Assembly: GCA_964583095.1 (NCBI GenBank)
Contig: CAZOVB010000016.1
Coordinates: 1 to 64,000, forward strand
Reading direction: 5' to 3'
From: CAZOVB01 sp964583095
Lineage (GTDB): Bacteria; Planctomycetota; Phycisphaerae; SM23-33
Length of the DNA stretch: 64,000 nt
Part shown: in pieces, positions 1 through 8,944 of the stretch
Numbering within the stretch: the first letter of the stretch is position 1
Layout of the letters: the number at the start of each line of letters is the position of its first letter
Translations under genes and position numbers: made by a program
Notes under the pieces: model-generated
Databases searched by the model: none
The model's input: the letters and a program-made list of their open reading frames with translations, nothing else
Told to the model about the DNA's origin: nothing

Positions 1-2
1 CC

Positions 3-1292
3 AACAGCATGAACTGCCTCTCCGAGGCCATCGGGATGGCCCTGCCGGGCAACGGCACGTTGCTGGCAACGAGTCCTGCCCGAATGGACCTGTTCAAACG
101 GGCTGCCAGACGCCTGGTCGAAATGGTCAAACAGTGGGACAGCCAGGGCTGCAAGAACACCTGGCCCCTGCTTCCCCGGAGCATCCTGACCAAGAAGGCC
201 TTTGAAAATGCCTTTGCCCTGGATATGGCCATGGGCGGCTCGACCAATACAGTGCTGCACCTGCTGGCGATGGCCACCGAGGCCGGGGTCAAATTCACCC
301 TCCAGGACATCCAGCGGGTGAGCAAACGAACGCCGAACATCGCCCGGGTGGCTCCCTCTTCGACCCCCGATGGCAAGATCTATCACATCCAGGACGTTCA
401 CCGGGCCGGGGGAATCCATACGATCCTGGACGTGCTGACCGACGCGGATAAGAAACTGGTTCACACCGACGTCCAGACCGTTACCGGCAAGAACCTGGGA
501 GAGAATCTCGCCGACTGGTCGCTGCGAAGCCCGAAGGTCTCCCCCGCCGCCAGGAAGATGTACCAGCAGGGCTCCGAGGCTACAGGCCGCAGCCTGGAGC
601 AGGTCAAGGCCATGTACCGCGGGCAGAAGCCCGAGAAGCTGCCTGTCAAGAATCCGCCCGAGGGTTTCGATGCCGGCGACGTGATCCGCCCCCTGGACCA
701 GGCCTTTACCAAACAGGGCGGCCTGGTGGTGCTCCACGGCAACATTGCCCGAAACGGCAGCGTGGTCAAGCTGGCCGGCGTGGATCCCAAGATGTACACC
801 CACACGGGCCCGGCGAGGATCTTTGAATCCCAGGAGGAGGCCTGCCAGGGGATTCTGGGAGGCAAGGTCAAGCCCGGTGACGTGGTGGTCATCCGCAACG
901 AAGGGCCAAAGGGAGGCCCCGGCATGCAGGAGATGCTCGCCCCGACCAGCTATATCAAGGGCATGGACCTGGGCGACCAGGTGGCGCTGATTACCGACGG
1001 GCGTTTCAGCGGTGGAACGGCCGGGGCGTGCATCGGACACATCAGCCCCGAGGCCGCGGCCGGGGGCGAGATCGGCCTGCTCAAGAACGGCGACCGGATC
1101 GAGATCGACATCCCGGCCGGGAAGCTCAATGTTCTACTCGACGAGGCCGACCTGGAGAAGCGCCGCGAAGCCTTCAAGCCCCGCCAGGCCCCGATTACCC
1201 ACGGCGCCCTGGGCCGATACGCCGCCCTGGCCACCAGCGCCGACACCGGCGCCGTGCTCGACTGGCCCGGAAAAACCCTCCCGCCAAAGTAG
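3..1292 (+). CDS. ilvD: Dihydroxy-acid dehydratase, 5' truncated by the window edge
   Basis: This is the C-terminal three quarters of dihydroxy-acid dehydratase, the Fe-S enzyme that dehydrates dihydroxy acids to 2-keto acids in valine, leucine and isoleucine synthesis. The reading frame is open from the first bases, which encode NSMNCL, the tail of the family motif CTANSMNCL, so the start lies upstream of the window. Further family signatures are LPGNGT, MGGSTNTVLHLLA, HGNIARNGSVVK, NEGPKGGPGMQEM and GRFSGGT followed by GHISPEAA. About 429 residues are visible of a family length near 560. The gene ends 20 bases before the 3' end of the convergent chemotaxis receptor gene. Identification is firm; only the N-terminal part and its first cluster cysteines cannot be seen. 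Confidence 0.96.
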   Translation, partial: NSMNCLSEAIGMALPGNGTLLATSPARMDLFKRAARRLVEMVKQWDSQGCKNTWPLLPRSILTKKAFENAFALDMAMGGSTNTVLHLLAMATEAGVKFTLQDIQRVSKRTPNIARVAPSSTPDGKIYHIQDVHRAGGIHTILDVLTDADKKLVHTDVQTVTGKNLGENLADWSLRSPKVSPAARKMYQQGSEATGRSLEQVKAMYRGQKPEKLPVKNPPEGFDAGDVIRPLDQAFTKQGGLVVLHGNIARNGSVVKLAGVDPKMYTHTGPARIFESQEEACQGILGGKVKPGDVVVIRNEGPKGGPGMQEMLAPTSYIKGMDLGDQVALITDGRFSGGTAGACIGHISPEAAAGGEIGLLKNGDRIEIDIPAGKLNVLLDEADLEKRREAFKPRQAPITHGALGRYAALATSADTGAVLDWPGKTLPPK

Positions 1293-1312
1293 CGCCAGAC
1301 CCCCGCAGACTG

Positions 1313-3424
1313 CTAGAACTTTGACAAAGCTTTCTCGGCTTCGGTGACCGGGTCGGAGGGTTCCTGTGAATCCTGTTCGCGCTGGAGGGATTCCATTTCC
1401 TCCAGGGCCTGGCAGGCCTCGAGGGCCTTGGGGCTCGTCTCGGCCGGTTCCGCCGGCTCGGAAGCTTTGCGCCTGGGTTTGCGACCGGAGGGAACACTGG
1501 AGGGCAGGAACCGCGGGCCGTCGGATTCCAGGAGTTTCCCGCCGACGAGATTCAGTAGATCCGCCACCAGTTCGTTGAGTTGATCGGCCTGGGAAGCCAG
1601 TTCCTCTGCCGCGGAGGCGGATTCCTCGGCCGTCGAGGCCGTCCTGCGGGTGATTCCCTCGATTTCCGAGACCGTTGCGTCAATCGTGCCGATCGAGCCG
1701 GCCTGGGTCTCGCTGTCGGCGGCGACCTTCTCGATCAAGTCGGCCTGGCGTTTGCTGTCGCGGTGCACCGAGGAGATATGCCGGACAGCCTTGCCGATAT
1801 CGCCCTTGATCGAGGCCAGGGTCGTAAGCACCTCGTTGCTGACATCCAGGCCGTTTTCCGCCACGCGGGTGGAGTCTTCGATGAGTTCTGCGGTCTCGGC
1901 CGCGGCATCGGCGCTTCGCTGGGCCAGGGCGCGGACTTCATCTGCCACGACGGCGAAACCTCTGCCGGCCTCTCCTGCACGGGCGGCTTCGACCGCGGCG
2001 TTCAATGCCAGCAGGTTCGTCTGAAATGCGATATCGTCGATGGTCCGGACAATCCTGCCGGATTCCTCGGAGACCTCACGCACCTGTCCCATGGCCGTGC
2101 TGAGCTTGGCCGCGGAGGCATCACCGATGGCAACCGAACGGGAGGCCGATTCGGCACAGCTGCGGGCCTCGGCGGCGTTGGTCAAGTTGGTCAGGGACAT
2201 TTCCTTGGCCTCGCGCGCCTGCTGTGCACAGGCGTCGGTGCAGGCGGCGGTCTGCTCGGCCGTTACAGAGGCCTCTTCCAGCGCGCCGGCCTGGAGGGAG
2301 GCATCCTGCGAGAGCGACTGGCTCGAGCCGCTCAGTTGGCCCGATGCCTCGGAAAGATGTTTGCCACCCAGGACCAGGCCCTGTATGACCCGGCGCAGCG
2401 GCCGGATGATCGATCCGGAGACCAGCACTCCGCAAAGGATGGCCAGCAGGAGGCAGGCAGCCCCGGCTCCGATGAGCCCGAGCGTCAGCGAATGACTCAG
2501 CGGGCCGACCGTCTCGATATGCCCCTCTGCGCTGCGAAGGGCGGATTCGGTCGTGCTGCGCAAAACGCCCACGAAGCTCTGGGCGGCATCCTCGTATTCG
2601 CCAAGCGTCTGGTTAAAGGCCAGCCAGTTGTCGATGAATTCCTTGCGGCTGCGAGCGAACTGCTCGAAGGATTCCACATAGGCCTGGGAAGCGCTGATTT
2701 TCCGCAGCGAATCCGGATGGACAATGACGTCGTAGACCTCGCTTCGGCTGACACGATAGACGGCCTGGCGATGGCGGTCCATCGTCTCCTGGAGCTTCTG
2801 AAGAAATTCGGGAGAGGAATGGCCCTCGTAGAGTTTCCGCAGCAGGTGCAGATCGGTCAGGAAGCTGATCAGCACGTCCTGACCGCTTACGGCCTCTTGC
2901 AGATTCAAGGCCCGTCCGGTATTGCTCCGGGAGCGGGCGATTCGCTGCCGAGAGATCTCGTCGAGGCGGACGGCGATGTCGTAAAGCCTTCGGCTGTCCT
3001 GCTCGAGTTGCTCTCGCGCCTCCCAGTAGGGCCCGTGTGCGTCGACCATTTCGGTCAGCCGCTGGTTGTAGCGGCTCAGCGCCTGGGAGGCGTAATGAAC
3101 CCGTTCGCCCTGGAGCACACCGGCGCGGCTCATACTGGCAAGGGCCTCTCGAAAACTGCTGCGTACTTCCCGGAGCTTGGCCATGTTGGCTGTGATGTTC
3201 TCTCCGGCGGTGATCTCATCGACCACCAGCATCTGCTCGCGCACGCTGATGGTGAGTTCGTTGGCCCCGTTGGCGGTGTCCCAGACCGGACCGGTGAGAT
3301 GGTCGATGGTCCCGTTGAGCTTGGAGATACCGTAATATCCCACGGCGGCGCAGGCAAAGACAAGCCCGGCCACCAGGGCGTACCCCAGAGCGATACGCGT
3401 AGTAATACGCGTGGGAATCAGCAT
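1313..3424 (-). CDS. Methyl-accepting chemotaxis protein
   Basis: A 703-residue membrane chemoreceptor. TM1 is about residues 10-32 and TM2 about 313-338. Between them lies a roughly 280-residue, mostly helical periplasmic sensor with no obvious Cache or PAS signature. After TM2 comes a short HAMP-like segment and the cytoplasmic signalling domain. The hairpin tip at about 461-505 contains the family-defining IAFQTNLLALNAAVEAARAG and GRGFAVVADEVRALAQRS stretches. Such receptors control a CheA kinase through CheW. The start is an ATG with GGGAGAG placed 7-8 bases upstream. No che genes are adjacent, so the receptor is an orphan here. A strongly folded 95-nt segment lies about 80 bases upstream of the start. 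The ligand cannot be told from sequence. Confidence 0.93.
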   Translation of the reverse strand: MLIPTRITTRIALGYALVAGLVFACAAVGYYGISKLNGTIDHLTGPVWDTANGANELTISVREQMLVVDEITAGENITANMAKLREVRSSFREALASMSRAGVLQGERVHYASQALSRYNQRLTEMVDAHGPYWEAREQLEQDSRRLYDIAVRLDEISRQRIARSRSNTGRALNLQEAVSGQDVLISFLTDLHLLRKLYEGHSSPEFLQKLQETMDRHRQAVYRVSRSEVYDVIVHPDSLRKISASQAYVESFEQFARSRKEFIDNWLAFNQTLGEYEDAAQSFVGVLRSTTESALRSAEGHIETVGPLSHSLTLGLIGAGAACLLLAILCGVLVSGSIIRPLRRVIQGLVLGGKHLSEASGQLSGSSQSLSQDASLQAGALEEASVTAEQTAACTDACAQQAREAKEMSLTNLTNAAEARSCAESASRSVAIGDASAAKLSTAMGQVREVSEESGRIVRTIDDIAFQTNLLALNAAVEAARAGEAGRGFAVVADEVRALAQRSADAAAETAELIEDSTRVAENGLDVSNEVLTTLASIKGDIGKAVRHISSVHRDSKRQADLIEKVAADSETQAGSIGTIDATVSEIEGITRRTASTAEESASAAEELASQADQLNELVADLLNLVGGKLLESDGPRFLPSSVPSGRKPRRKASEPAEPAETSPKALEACQALEEMESLQREQDSQEPSDPVTEAEKALSKF

Positions 3425-3829
3425 GTCTTCTCTCCCGGGTCCGGTTGGTCCTCAGAAGCGGCGTCCTCTTGCTTGCGGCAATGCACCAGCTGGGCTTCTT
3501 CACGTGGGAAGGATACCCGAATCCGGCAAGGTCCCCGACGGGGGGACCGGCGGGATGTGTCCTCTCGCGGGCGTTTGGGTTTCACGGTTTAGCATCCTTC
3601 CATTGGGCACAGCGCGAACTGTGGCCGAGAACTTGGCTGGGATCTACTCAGAGATCCCCGATCCCCGGCCCAGTGGGGTTTCCTCCGCGTGCATCACCTT
3701 GTGGATTCACTATCGGCGCTTCGGGTGAGGCTCTTGAGTTGCTCCCGGAGCATCTTTGGTCCCAAAGCAGAGACACAAACACCGTAACCTTTTGCCCCCA
3801 GGACGGATGGAGATCATCCCCTTGCCGGC
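3425..3829. other. Intergenic region, chemoreceptor to helicase
   Basis: This 405-base stretch lies between two minus-strand genes. Apart from the folded element at 3507-3601 I see no credible gene: the open frames present have no start signals or recognisable protein features. It should hold the promoter of the chemoreceptor and the 3' end of the helicase transcript. Confidence 0.5.
3507..3601 (-). ncRNA. Candidate structured 5' leader RNA of the chemoreceptor gene
   Basis: A perfect 10-base-pair terminal stem (GGAAGGAUGC with GUAUCCUUCC, one G-U pair) encloses about 75 nt. The inside contains a second arm built from nested CCCG/CGGG, CCGG/CCGG and UCCCC/GGGGA pairings. It ends about 82 nt before the chemoreceptor ATG, the place and size expected of a cis-acting RNA. 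I compared it by eye with class-I c-di-GMP, c-di-AMP, SAM and ZTP aptamers and did not find their conserved cores. It may equally be a plain DNA inverted repeat or part of a terminator. The call rests only on base pairing and position. Confidence 0.35.
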
Positions 3830-6166
3830 TCAGCCGATCTCTTCCTGCAAGGCTCTCTGACGTTTCAGGAGCTCAAGCATCAGGAGGGTTGCACGTTTAT
3901 TGGGCACGGGGAAGTTGCTGCCACCCAGGTCCGGGTCCTGATGGAGGGGCGGCCTGAGGTTCGCCAGGCCCACGCAGGACGGGCACCCGTCGGCACAGGG
4001 ACAGTCCCCGACGATCTGATTGCACAGTGACAACCACTGCCCGATGCGCAGATACCCCTGCTGGGCAAAACCCAGCCCCCCCGGATAGCGGTCATAGATG
4101 AAGATGGTGGGCCTGCCCAGGTTGGCCGAATCCACCATGCCCCCCAGGTCGTACCGGTCGGACATCGAGAGCACCGGCAACGTCGCCAGCATCAGGTTCC
4201 GAAGCCCGACCACCGCCTCGATCGGGTGATAGCCGTCCCGTTTGATCTCGGCCAGGAGTTCCCGATCCACCGGCCACCAGAAGGCCGTGGTCGAAAGGGT
4301 CTGGCTGGGCAGGTCCAACTCGGCCTGTCCGACCATTTCCATGGTGTAGTACTTGATCTTCCGAAAGGCCGTCGTCTGCCAAGTCACATCCGCCGGGCCG
4401 AAAAACAACTCCGAATGGAGAAACGTCCGGGACTCCCGGGCTTCGAGCATGCGACAACTGCTGGCCAGGATAGGCTGTGTGTAGTAATCCACCTGGCAAG
4501 GCTCGACCTGCGCGATTCGCAGTTCCTGGTCCAGTTCCTTTACAAGGTAGCTCTGGCCCTGGTGGAGGTAGACAGCCCCGGGGTAGACCAGTTCGGGGGC
4601 GCTGATGGCGTCGACATTGCCGATGACCGATTGGCCCCGGGAGATATCCGCGATGGCGTAGGTCGCATCGCTGATGGTCCGAAGGTTGCAGTTGCGCGCC
4701 GGAAACTCGCTGCTTCGCCAGTAAAGCTTATCGGCGAGCTTCTTGGCCTCGCCGTCCTCGACGAGTATTTCCCCGATCTGCTCGGTCAGCGGGCCGAACC
4801 ACGCGGCGTCTTCGTCGGAAAGCGGTTTTTCGAAGCAGGCACACGAAAGCTGGCGCGTGAGGATGTGCGGATTCGACGGATCGATCACCGCCTGCTCGTG
4901 GGACGCCCCGAAGAGATAATCCGGATGCCGCATCAGGTACTGGTCGATCGGATCATCGTAGCCGACCAGGATTACCAGGCTGTCCTGCCGGGTTCTGCCG
5001 GCTCGGCCCGCCTGCTGCCAGGTCGAACAGATCGTGCCCGGAAAGCCCACGATCAAGGCTGCATCGAGGTGCCCTACATCGATGCCGAGTTCCAGAGCGT
5101 TTGTGGCTGTCACCGCAAGCAGGCGCCCCGAGAAGAGCTCCTTCTCAATCTGCCGCCGCTGGTTGGGCAGGTATCCACCGCGATAGGGACGGATCCTATC
5201 GGCCAGGTCGCTCTCAGCGGCCAGTTGCTCCCTGGCGTAGCGGTAGATCAGTTCCACCACGACCCGCGCCTTGCCGAAGACGATCGTCTGTGCACGCGTT
5301 CGGACCAGGTGGGTCAGCAGATCGACGGCTTCGACATTCCCGCTGCGGCGTGAGACATTTTCCCCCTCGAGCATGGGAGGATTCCAGAGCACGAAGTACT
5401 TTCTTCCCCTGGGCGAACCATCCTGGTCGATCAGCGTCGGTTTTCGGCCGGTGAGCCTTTGGGCGAGATCCACCGGATTGGCGATGGTCGCGCTGGAAGC
5501 GATGACCTGCGGAGATGAACCGTAATGGGCGCACATTCGCAGCAGGCGTCGCAGCACGCAGGCGACGTGGCTGCCGAAGATCCCCCGGTAGGTATGCAGT
5601 TCGTCCACGACGATATAGCGCAGGTCGCGGAGAAAAGCGTGCCATCGGCCATGGTATGGCAGAATCCCCACGTGAAGCATGTCCGGATTGGTCAGCAGCA
5701 CGTTGGCGTTGTTGCGGATGGCTGTTCGTTTGTGGCTGGGCGTGTCGCCGTCGTATACCGCCGGCTTGAGTACGTCCTGGAGCTCTTCAAACTGCGTCCA
5801 TCGCATCAGCCCGGCGTGCTGGTCCTGGGTCAGGGCCTTTGTGGGGAACAACTCAATCGCCTTGGCGCCGGGCTCAGCCAGCAGGCGTCGGAGGATGGGC
5901 AGGTTGTAGCAGAGGGTCTTTCCTGAAGCAGTAGCGGTGACGACCACGAAATCTTCGCCCCGGCTGTCGGCGATGAGGGCCCGGGCCTGGTGGGTGTAAA
6001 GCCGATGGACATTCTGCCGGCGCAAAAGCGACTGGAGCGTTTCATCCAGTTCCGGCTCGGGAGGCTCGTACTGCCCCTCCCGCGCAGGGATCTCCCGCAC
6101 GTGAACAATCTGATCGCGGTAGTGGCTCGCGGCGGCCAGGTCCTTCAGGAGTGTGCGAACGTCCAT
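3830..6166 (-). CDS. DEAD/DEAH-box helicase with C-terminal DUF1998 zinc-cysteine cluster (MrfA/YprA type)
   Basis: A 778-residue superfamily-2 helicase. The Walker A segment is TATASGKT (about residues 77-84). The Walker B box is DELH (about 188-191). SSATIANP follows, and the second RecA domain ends in the QQAGRAGR motif. The C-terminal third is the DUF1998 region with a cysteine cluster (CPCADGCPSC, about 718-731) that probably binds zinc. Family members such as Bacillus MrfA are 3'-5' DNA helicases involved in excision of mitomycin C lesions. A repair role here is inferred from that family. Length and domain order match the family. The ATG start has GGCAGGG just upstream. The flanking genes are unrelated and it is probably monocistronic. 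Confidence 0.9.
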   Translation of the reverse strand: MDVRTLLKDLAAASHYRDQIVHVREIPAREGQYEPPEPELDETLQSLLRRQNVHRLYTHQARALIADSRGEDFVVVTATASGKTLCYNLPILRRLLAEPGAKAIELFPTKALTQDQHAGLMRWTQFEELQDVLKPAVYDGDTPSHKRTAIRNNANVLLTNPDMLHVGILPYHGRWHAFLRDLRYIVVDELHTYRGIFGSHVACVLRRLLRMCAHYGSSPQVIASSATIANPVDLAQRLTGRKPTLIDQDGSPRGRKYFVLWNPPMLEGENVSRRSGNVEAVDLLTHLVRTRAQTIVFGKARVVVELIYRYAREQLAAESDLADRIRPYRGGYLPNQRRQIEKELFSGRLLAVTATNALELGIDVGHLDAALIVGFPGTICSTWQQAGRAGRTRQDSLVILVGYDDPIDQYLMRHPDYLFGASHEQAVIDPSNPHILTRQLSCACFEKPLSDEDAAWFGPLTEQIGEILVEDGEAKKLADKLYWRSSEFPARNCNLRTISDATYAIADISRGQSVIGNVDAISAPELVYPGAVYLHQGQSYLVKELDQELRIAQVEPCQVDYYTQPILASSCRMLEARESRTFLHSELFFGPADVTWQTTAFRKIKYYTMEMVGQAELDLPSQTLSTTAFWWPVDRELLAEIKRDGYHPIEAVVGLRNLMLATLPVLSMSDRYDLGGMVDSANLGRPTIFIYDRYPGGLGFAQQGYLRIGQWLSLCNQIVGDCPCADGCPSCVGLANLRPPLHQDPDLGGSNFPVPNKRATLLMLELLKRQRALQEEIG

Positions 6167-6569
6167 GCACCCTGCCTACCATATTTTTTGGAGGGAAACA
6201 AGAGCGTTTTCGCCCTTTGTTAGGTATCCGAGGCCTCCCCGGTCCCCAACAGGAGCCGGAGGATCTCACGTCGCGTCGAAATCGTAAAATTCCCTGCCGT
6301 AACTCTCTTGTGGTGTGCCGGTTGCAAAACCTGGCCGAAATTACCTGCAGAGCGGCGCCCTGCCGTTCCGAAGTAAAGGTGGCCCATCCCCGACGGGCAG
6401 AGATGAACAACCGAATACCCCGCGAGACAGCTCGCAGATGACTGTTCCGCTGCACCTGAAAAACAGCAGGCCTCCCTCCACCTGCTCACGATGGGTGTAG
6501 CTACCAACGGGCAATGCCATGGCCTCCCTCCGCCAAGGCGTTGCCTTTTTTTTGCCGGCGCGGAGGAAC
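6167..6569. other. Intergenic region, no supported gene
   Basis: About 400 bases between the helicase and a small exported-protein gene, both on the minus strand. It contains several GC-rich inverted repeats and a run of eight T (6546-6553) just after the 3' end of the exported-protein gene. Open frames crossing it lack start signals and protein-like composition. It presumably carries the 3' end of the exported-protein transcript and the helicase promoter. I see nothing that can be named. Confidence 0.4.
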
Positions 6570-7082
6570 TCAGTCTTCCCCGACCGCCTTACCAACGAGC
6601 TGGAGCATCTCCCGATAGCCCGGGTCATCCTTCCCGGACCAGCCGGGCTGGATCTGCCCCCATCCGCCTGCTTTGCCGGCCAGGGGGCCAAGGAGAATCC
6701 TGCTCTGCTCGGGGGAGGCCGGTTGACAAGGGCGAAATCCGGCTGGGAAGCCAGCGCCTGGCCGAACTGTTTGCGGACCTGGGCCCGAAGTTGCACCATG
6801 GCCTGGGGGTTCAGGTCGCTTCTCGGCTTTGCCGTCTGTATTGTCGAAAGGGCCCAGAATCTTCCAGGGCCCGAGGGTGGCTTTTCCTGCGAGGGAGGCA
6901 TTGACGGAGGCCTCGATGGCTTCGATCGGTTCAGGCCGAGGCAGAATTGTGACTTCAACCAGCCGATTCCCATCATCCCCTTCCTGGCTTCGGGCCGGGC
7001 CTGCAAAGAATGCCAGAAGCCCGAAAAGCACGTAAAGTCCAACGTAAAAGGAACTTCTCCGGGTTTGCAGAAACCAATGCAT
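6570..7082 (-). CDS. Small exported protein with an out-of-frame central segment (two compensating frameshifts)
   Basis: The 170-residue frame begins with a clear signal peptide: MHWFLQTRR, a hydrophobic stretch, then GPARSQ at about residue 32. It has a good GGAG ribosome site 10 bases upstream of the ATG. The mature N-terminal part contains LGPWKILGPFDNTDGK. From about 6840 to about 6720 the annotated frame becomes proline/glycine-rich nonsense. Over exactly that span another frame reads naturally (NPQAMVQLRAQVRKQFGQ, then DFALVNRPPP). The first frame then resumes with SRILLGPLAGKAGGWGQI and a natural end. An apparent one-base insertion near GAGAAGC and a one-base loss in a CCCCC run would restore one continuous protein. 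This could be sequencing error or real decay. The function is unknown. Confidence 0.6.
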   Translation of the reverse strand: MHWFLQTRRSSFYVGLYVLFGLLAFFAGPARSQEGDDGNRLVEVTILPRPEPIEAIEASVNASLAGKATLGPWKILGPFDNTDGKAEKRPEPPGHGATSGPGPQTVRPGAGFPAGFRPCQPASPEQSRILLGPLAGKAGGWGQIQPGWSGKDDPGYREMLQLVGKAVGED

Positions 7083-7396
7083 GATGAAATTCTCCTGAAA
7101 ACCTTCTGGTGCATTGTGGCGAGACGCCTGTCGATTGGATACAATTCCAAGTCGGAAGGCACGTGCTTTTTGTTTTGCCTTGCGTCTGAAACGATCGCAA
7201 CAGGGAATGGTGTCGAGGATTGCCGTTCAATCCGCGACATTTGCGGTTGTTTCGCAACTCGGCGTTCTCTCGTTTGGAGGTCTGAGGTTTCGGGACGGTT
7301 CCATCGCATCGTGTCCCAGACGTGTGGCCTCAGACAACCAGGAGGACGCATTGCAGTATGCCCACTGGGCGATGAAGACAGCTTTGGGCAGGGAAC
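7083..7396. other. Divergent intergenic region
   Basis: A 314-base region between the minus-strand exported-protein gene and the plus-strand kinase gene; it should hold both promoters. It contains a full AGGAGG Shine-Dalgarno sequence at 7340-7345. That sequence is followed by a TTG at 7351 opening a 26-codon frame that ends at 7431, inside the start of the kinase. No other feature was recognised. Confidence 0.4.
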
Positions 7397-8926
7397 TTGC
7401 CAACGCGGGAGCAGCAGATGGCAGCTCATGAGCATGAGAAGGAACTCCAGAAAGAGCTGATGCAAAGCATCAGTCGGCTGACCGACGGTGTCGTACACCA
7501 GTTCAACAATCAGCTGACCGTGATCCAGGGTTACAGCGATATGCTGCTTCGGCAGTTGAGCCAGGAAAACCCCGCACGGGAGGCCGTGGAAGAAATCGAC
7601 CGCGCCGCCCGCAAGGCCTCGAACATGACCAGCCGGTTGTTGGCCTTCAGCGGGCGCCAGGTTCTTCATCCGCGAGTGGTGAACCTCAATGAATTCATCA
7701 AAGGAATCACCCCCGCGCTTTCGTTCATGCTCGGGGAAGATATCGAACTGTCCTGCCCGCCCTGCCCGGATGATCTGAACGTGCGGGTGGACCCGCAGGG
7801 ACTTGAAACCAATATTCTCTCGGTCCTGACCAACGCTGCAGAGGCCATGCCCAACGGGGGTCGGATTACCATTGACCTGACCCGAACCGAAGATGCCGGC
7901 GAGAAATACGCCCGAATCCGCATTTCCGATACCGGCGCGGGTATGGACGAAGAAAGCTCTCGCCACGCGTTCCAGCCCTTCTACAGCACCAAGGCTCCGG
8001 GAAGGGAGGCCGGGCTGGGACTGGCCGTCCTCTATGGTTTTATCCGCCAAAGCCAGGGCCAGGTGGATCTGACCAGCACCCCCGGCCAAGGCACGAGCGT
8101 CACGTTGCGCCTGCCCCTGGCTCAGCCGGTCGACCTGCCCTTCTACGACCAATCCCCTGCTCTGCCGGCCTGTGGCAGCGAGACCGTTCTGATCTGCATG
8201 GAATCCGGAATTATGCGCCAGTTCATGAGCCAGTCGCTGAGGAACTTCGGCTACAACGTGCACGTGGCGGCGAGTTTTGCCGAGGCCGGTGCCGAGGCCA
8301 TGCGCATACAGGGCTCGCTGCACATGCTGATCCAGGACTCCACCGGCCACCATTACGGTGGAGATCTGCCTCCCTTGATCGGCCCCCGGGCTGAGACGAA
8401 AATCCTCTACGCCCGCACCCGATTTGAGCGACATCCCAGCGGGCCCGAAGAGGCTATCATCCCCTGGACGCATCGGATCTCGGCCTTGTTCGGATCCTGC
8501 ACGCTGGCTCAGGCGGTCCGCAGACTCCTGGAGACCCCCGTGGAGCAGCCCAAGAGACACCAGGCCGTCCTCACCGGAAAAGGCTCCGTCAAACCGGGCT
8601 CCCCGGGCCTGGGGCAGTGGTTCAGCGACGAGGAAGGCATTGAAAAACAACTGACCGAGGAGGAATGGAACCGCATTCGTCCTCATCTGCCCAAAAAACG
8701 TTCCAGCCGTAAGGGAGGGCGCAAACTCATTGACGACCGCCTGATCCTCGAGGGCATCGTCTGGGTCATGCGATACGATCGTCGCTGGGAAGACCTGCCC
8801 GAGGCGTACCCCTCGGCCAGAACCTGCCGCCGCAGGCTCCAGAAATGGAAATCCACCGGCATATGGGAAAAGATCCGCCCCCTCGTCATGGGCCAGACAC
8901 AGACTGTACAGCAGGATCGACAGTAG
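7397..8926 (+). CDS. Histidine kinase with degenerate receiver and C-terminal DUF4096 (transposase-derived) domain
   Basis: A 509-residue soluble protein. Residues 24-90 form a dimerisation domain with phospho-acceptor His34 in VVHQFNNQLTVI. Residues 93-242 are an ATPase domain with N box NAAEAMPNGG (Asn146), G1 box DTGAGMD (Asp178), F box FQPFYSTK and G2 box GLGLAV. Residues 262-382 look like a receiver domain, but the acidic pair after strand 1 is replaced by CMES; Asp314 could be the phospho site. Residues 419-497 match the N-terminal DUF4096 region of IS5/IS4-type transposases (LTEEEWNRIRPHLP, then RWEDLPEAY). No DDE catalytic domain follows. The frame is continuous, with no sign of a junction artefact. 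The start used is TTG; ATG at 7418 is an alternative. DNA binding by the last domain is inference. Confidence 0.85.
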   Translation: MPTREQQMAAHEHEKELQKELMQSISRLTDGVVHQFNNQLTVIQGYSDMLLRQLSQENPAREAVEEIDRAARKASNMTSRLLAFSGRQVLHPRVVNLNEFIKGITPALSFMLGEDIELSCPPCPDDLNVRVDPQGLETNILSVLTNAAEAMPNGGRITIDLTRTEDAGEKYARIRISDTGAGMDEESSRHAFQPFYSTKAPGREAGLGLAVLYGFIRQSQGQVDLTSTPGQGTSVTLRLPLAQPVDLPFYDQSPALPACGSETVLICMESGIMRQFMSQSLRNFGYNVHVAASFAEAGAEAMRIQGSLHMLIQDSTGHHYGGDLPPLIGPRAETKILYARTRFERHPSGPEEAIIPWTHRISALFGSCTLAQAVRRLLETPVEQPKRHQAVLTGKGSVKPGSPGLGQWFSDEEGIEKQLTEEEWNRIRPHLPKKRSSRKGGRKLIDDRLILEGIVWVMRYDRRWEDLPEAYPSARTCRRRLQKWKSTGIWEKIRPLVMGQTQTVQQDRQ

Positions 8927-8944
8927 CAACTGCCGAGGAACTCC

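Noticed and set aside
1580..3592. A 2-kb open frame opposite the chemoreceptor gene
   Set aside because: Antisense to a clear chemoreceptor; composition is repetitive Gly/Asp/Leu and no start site is present.
3507..3601. Class-I c-di-GMP riboswitch
   Set aside because: Size and position fit, but the conserved GCAAAGCC block and the tetraloop/receptor pair of that class are not found, so only a structured element is reported.
8630..8926. An insertion sequence or intact transposase
   Set aside because: Only the N-terminal DUF4096 part is present, in frame with the kinase; there is no DDE domain, no terminal inverted repeats and no target duplication.
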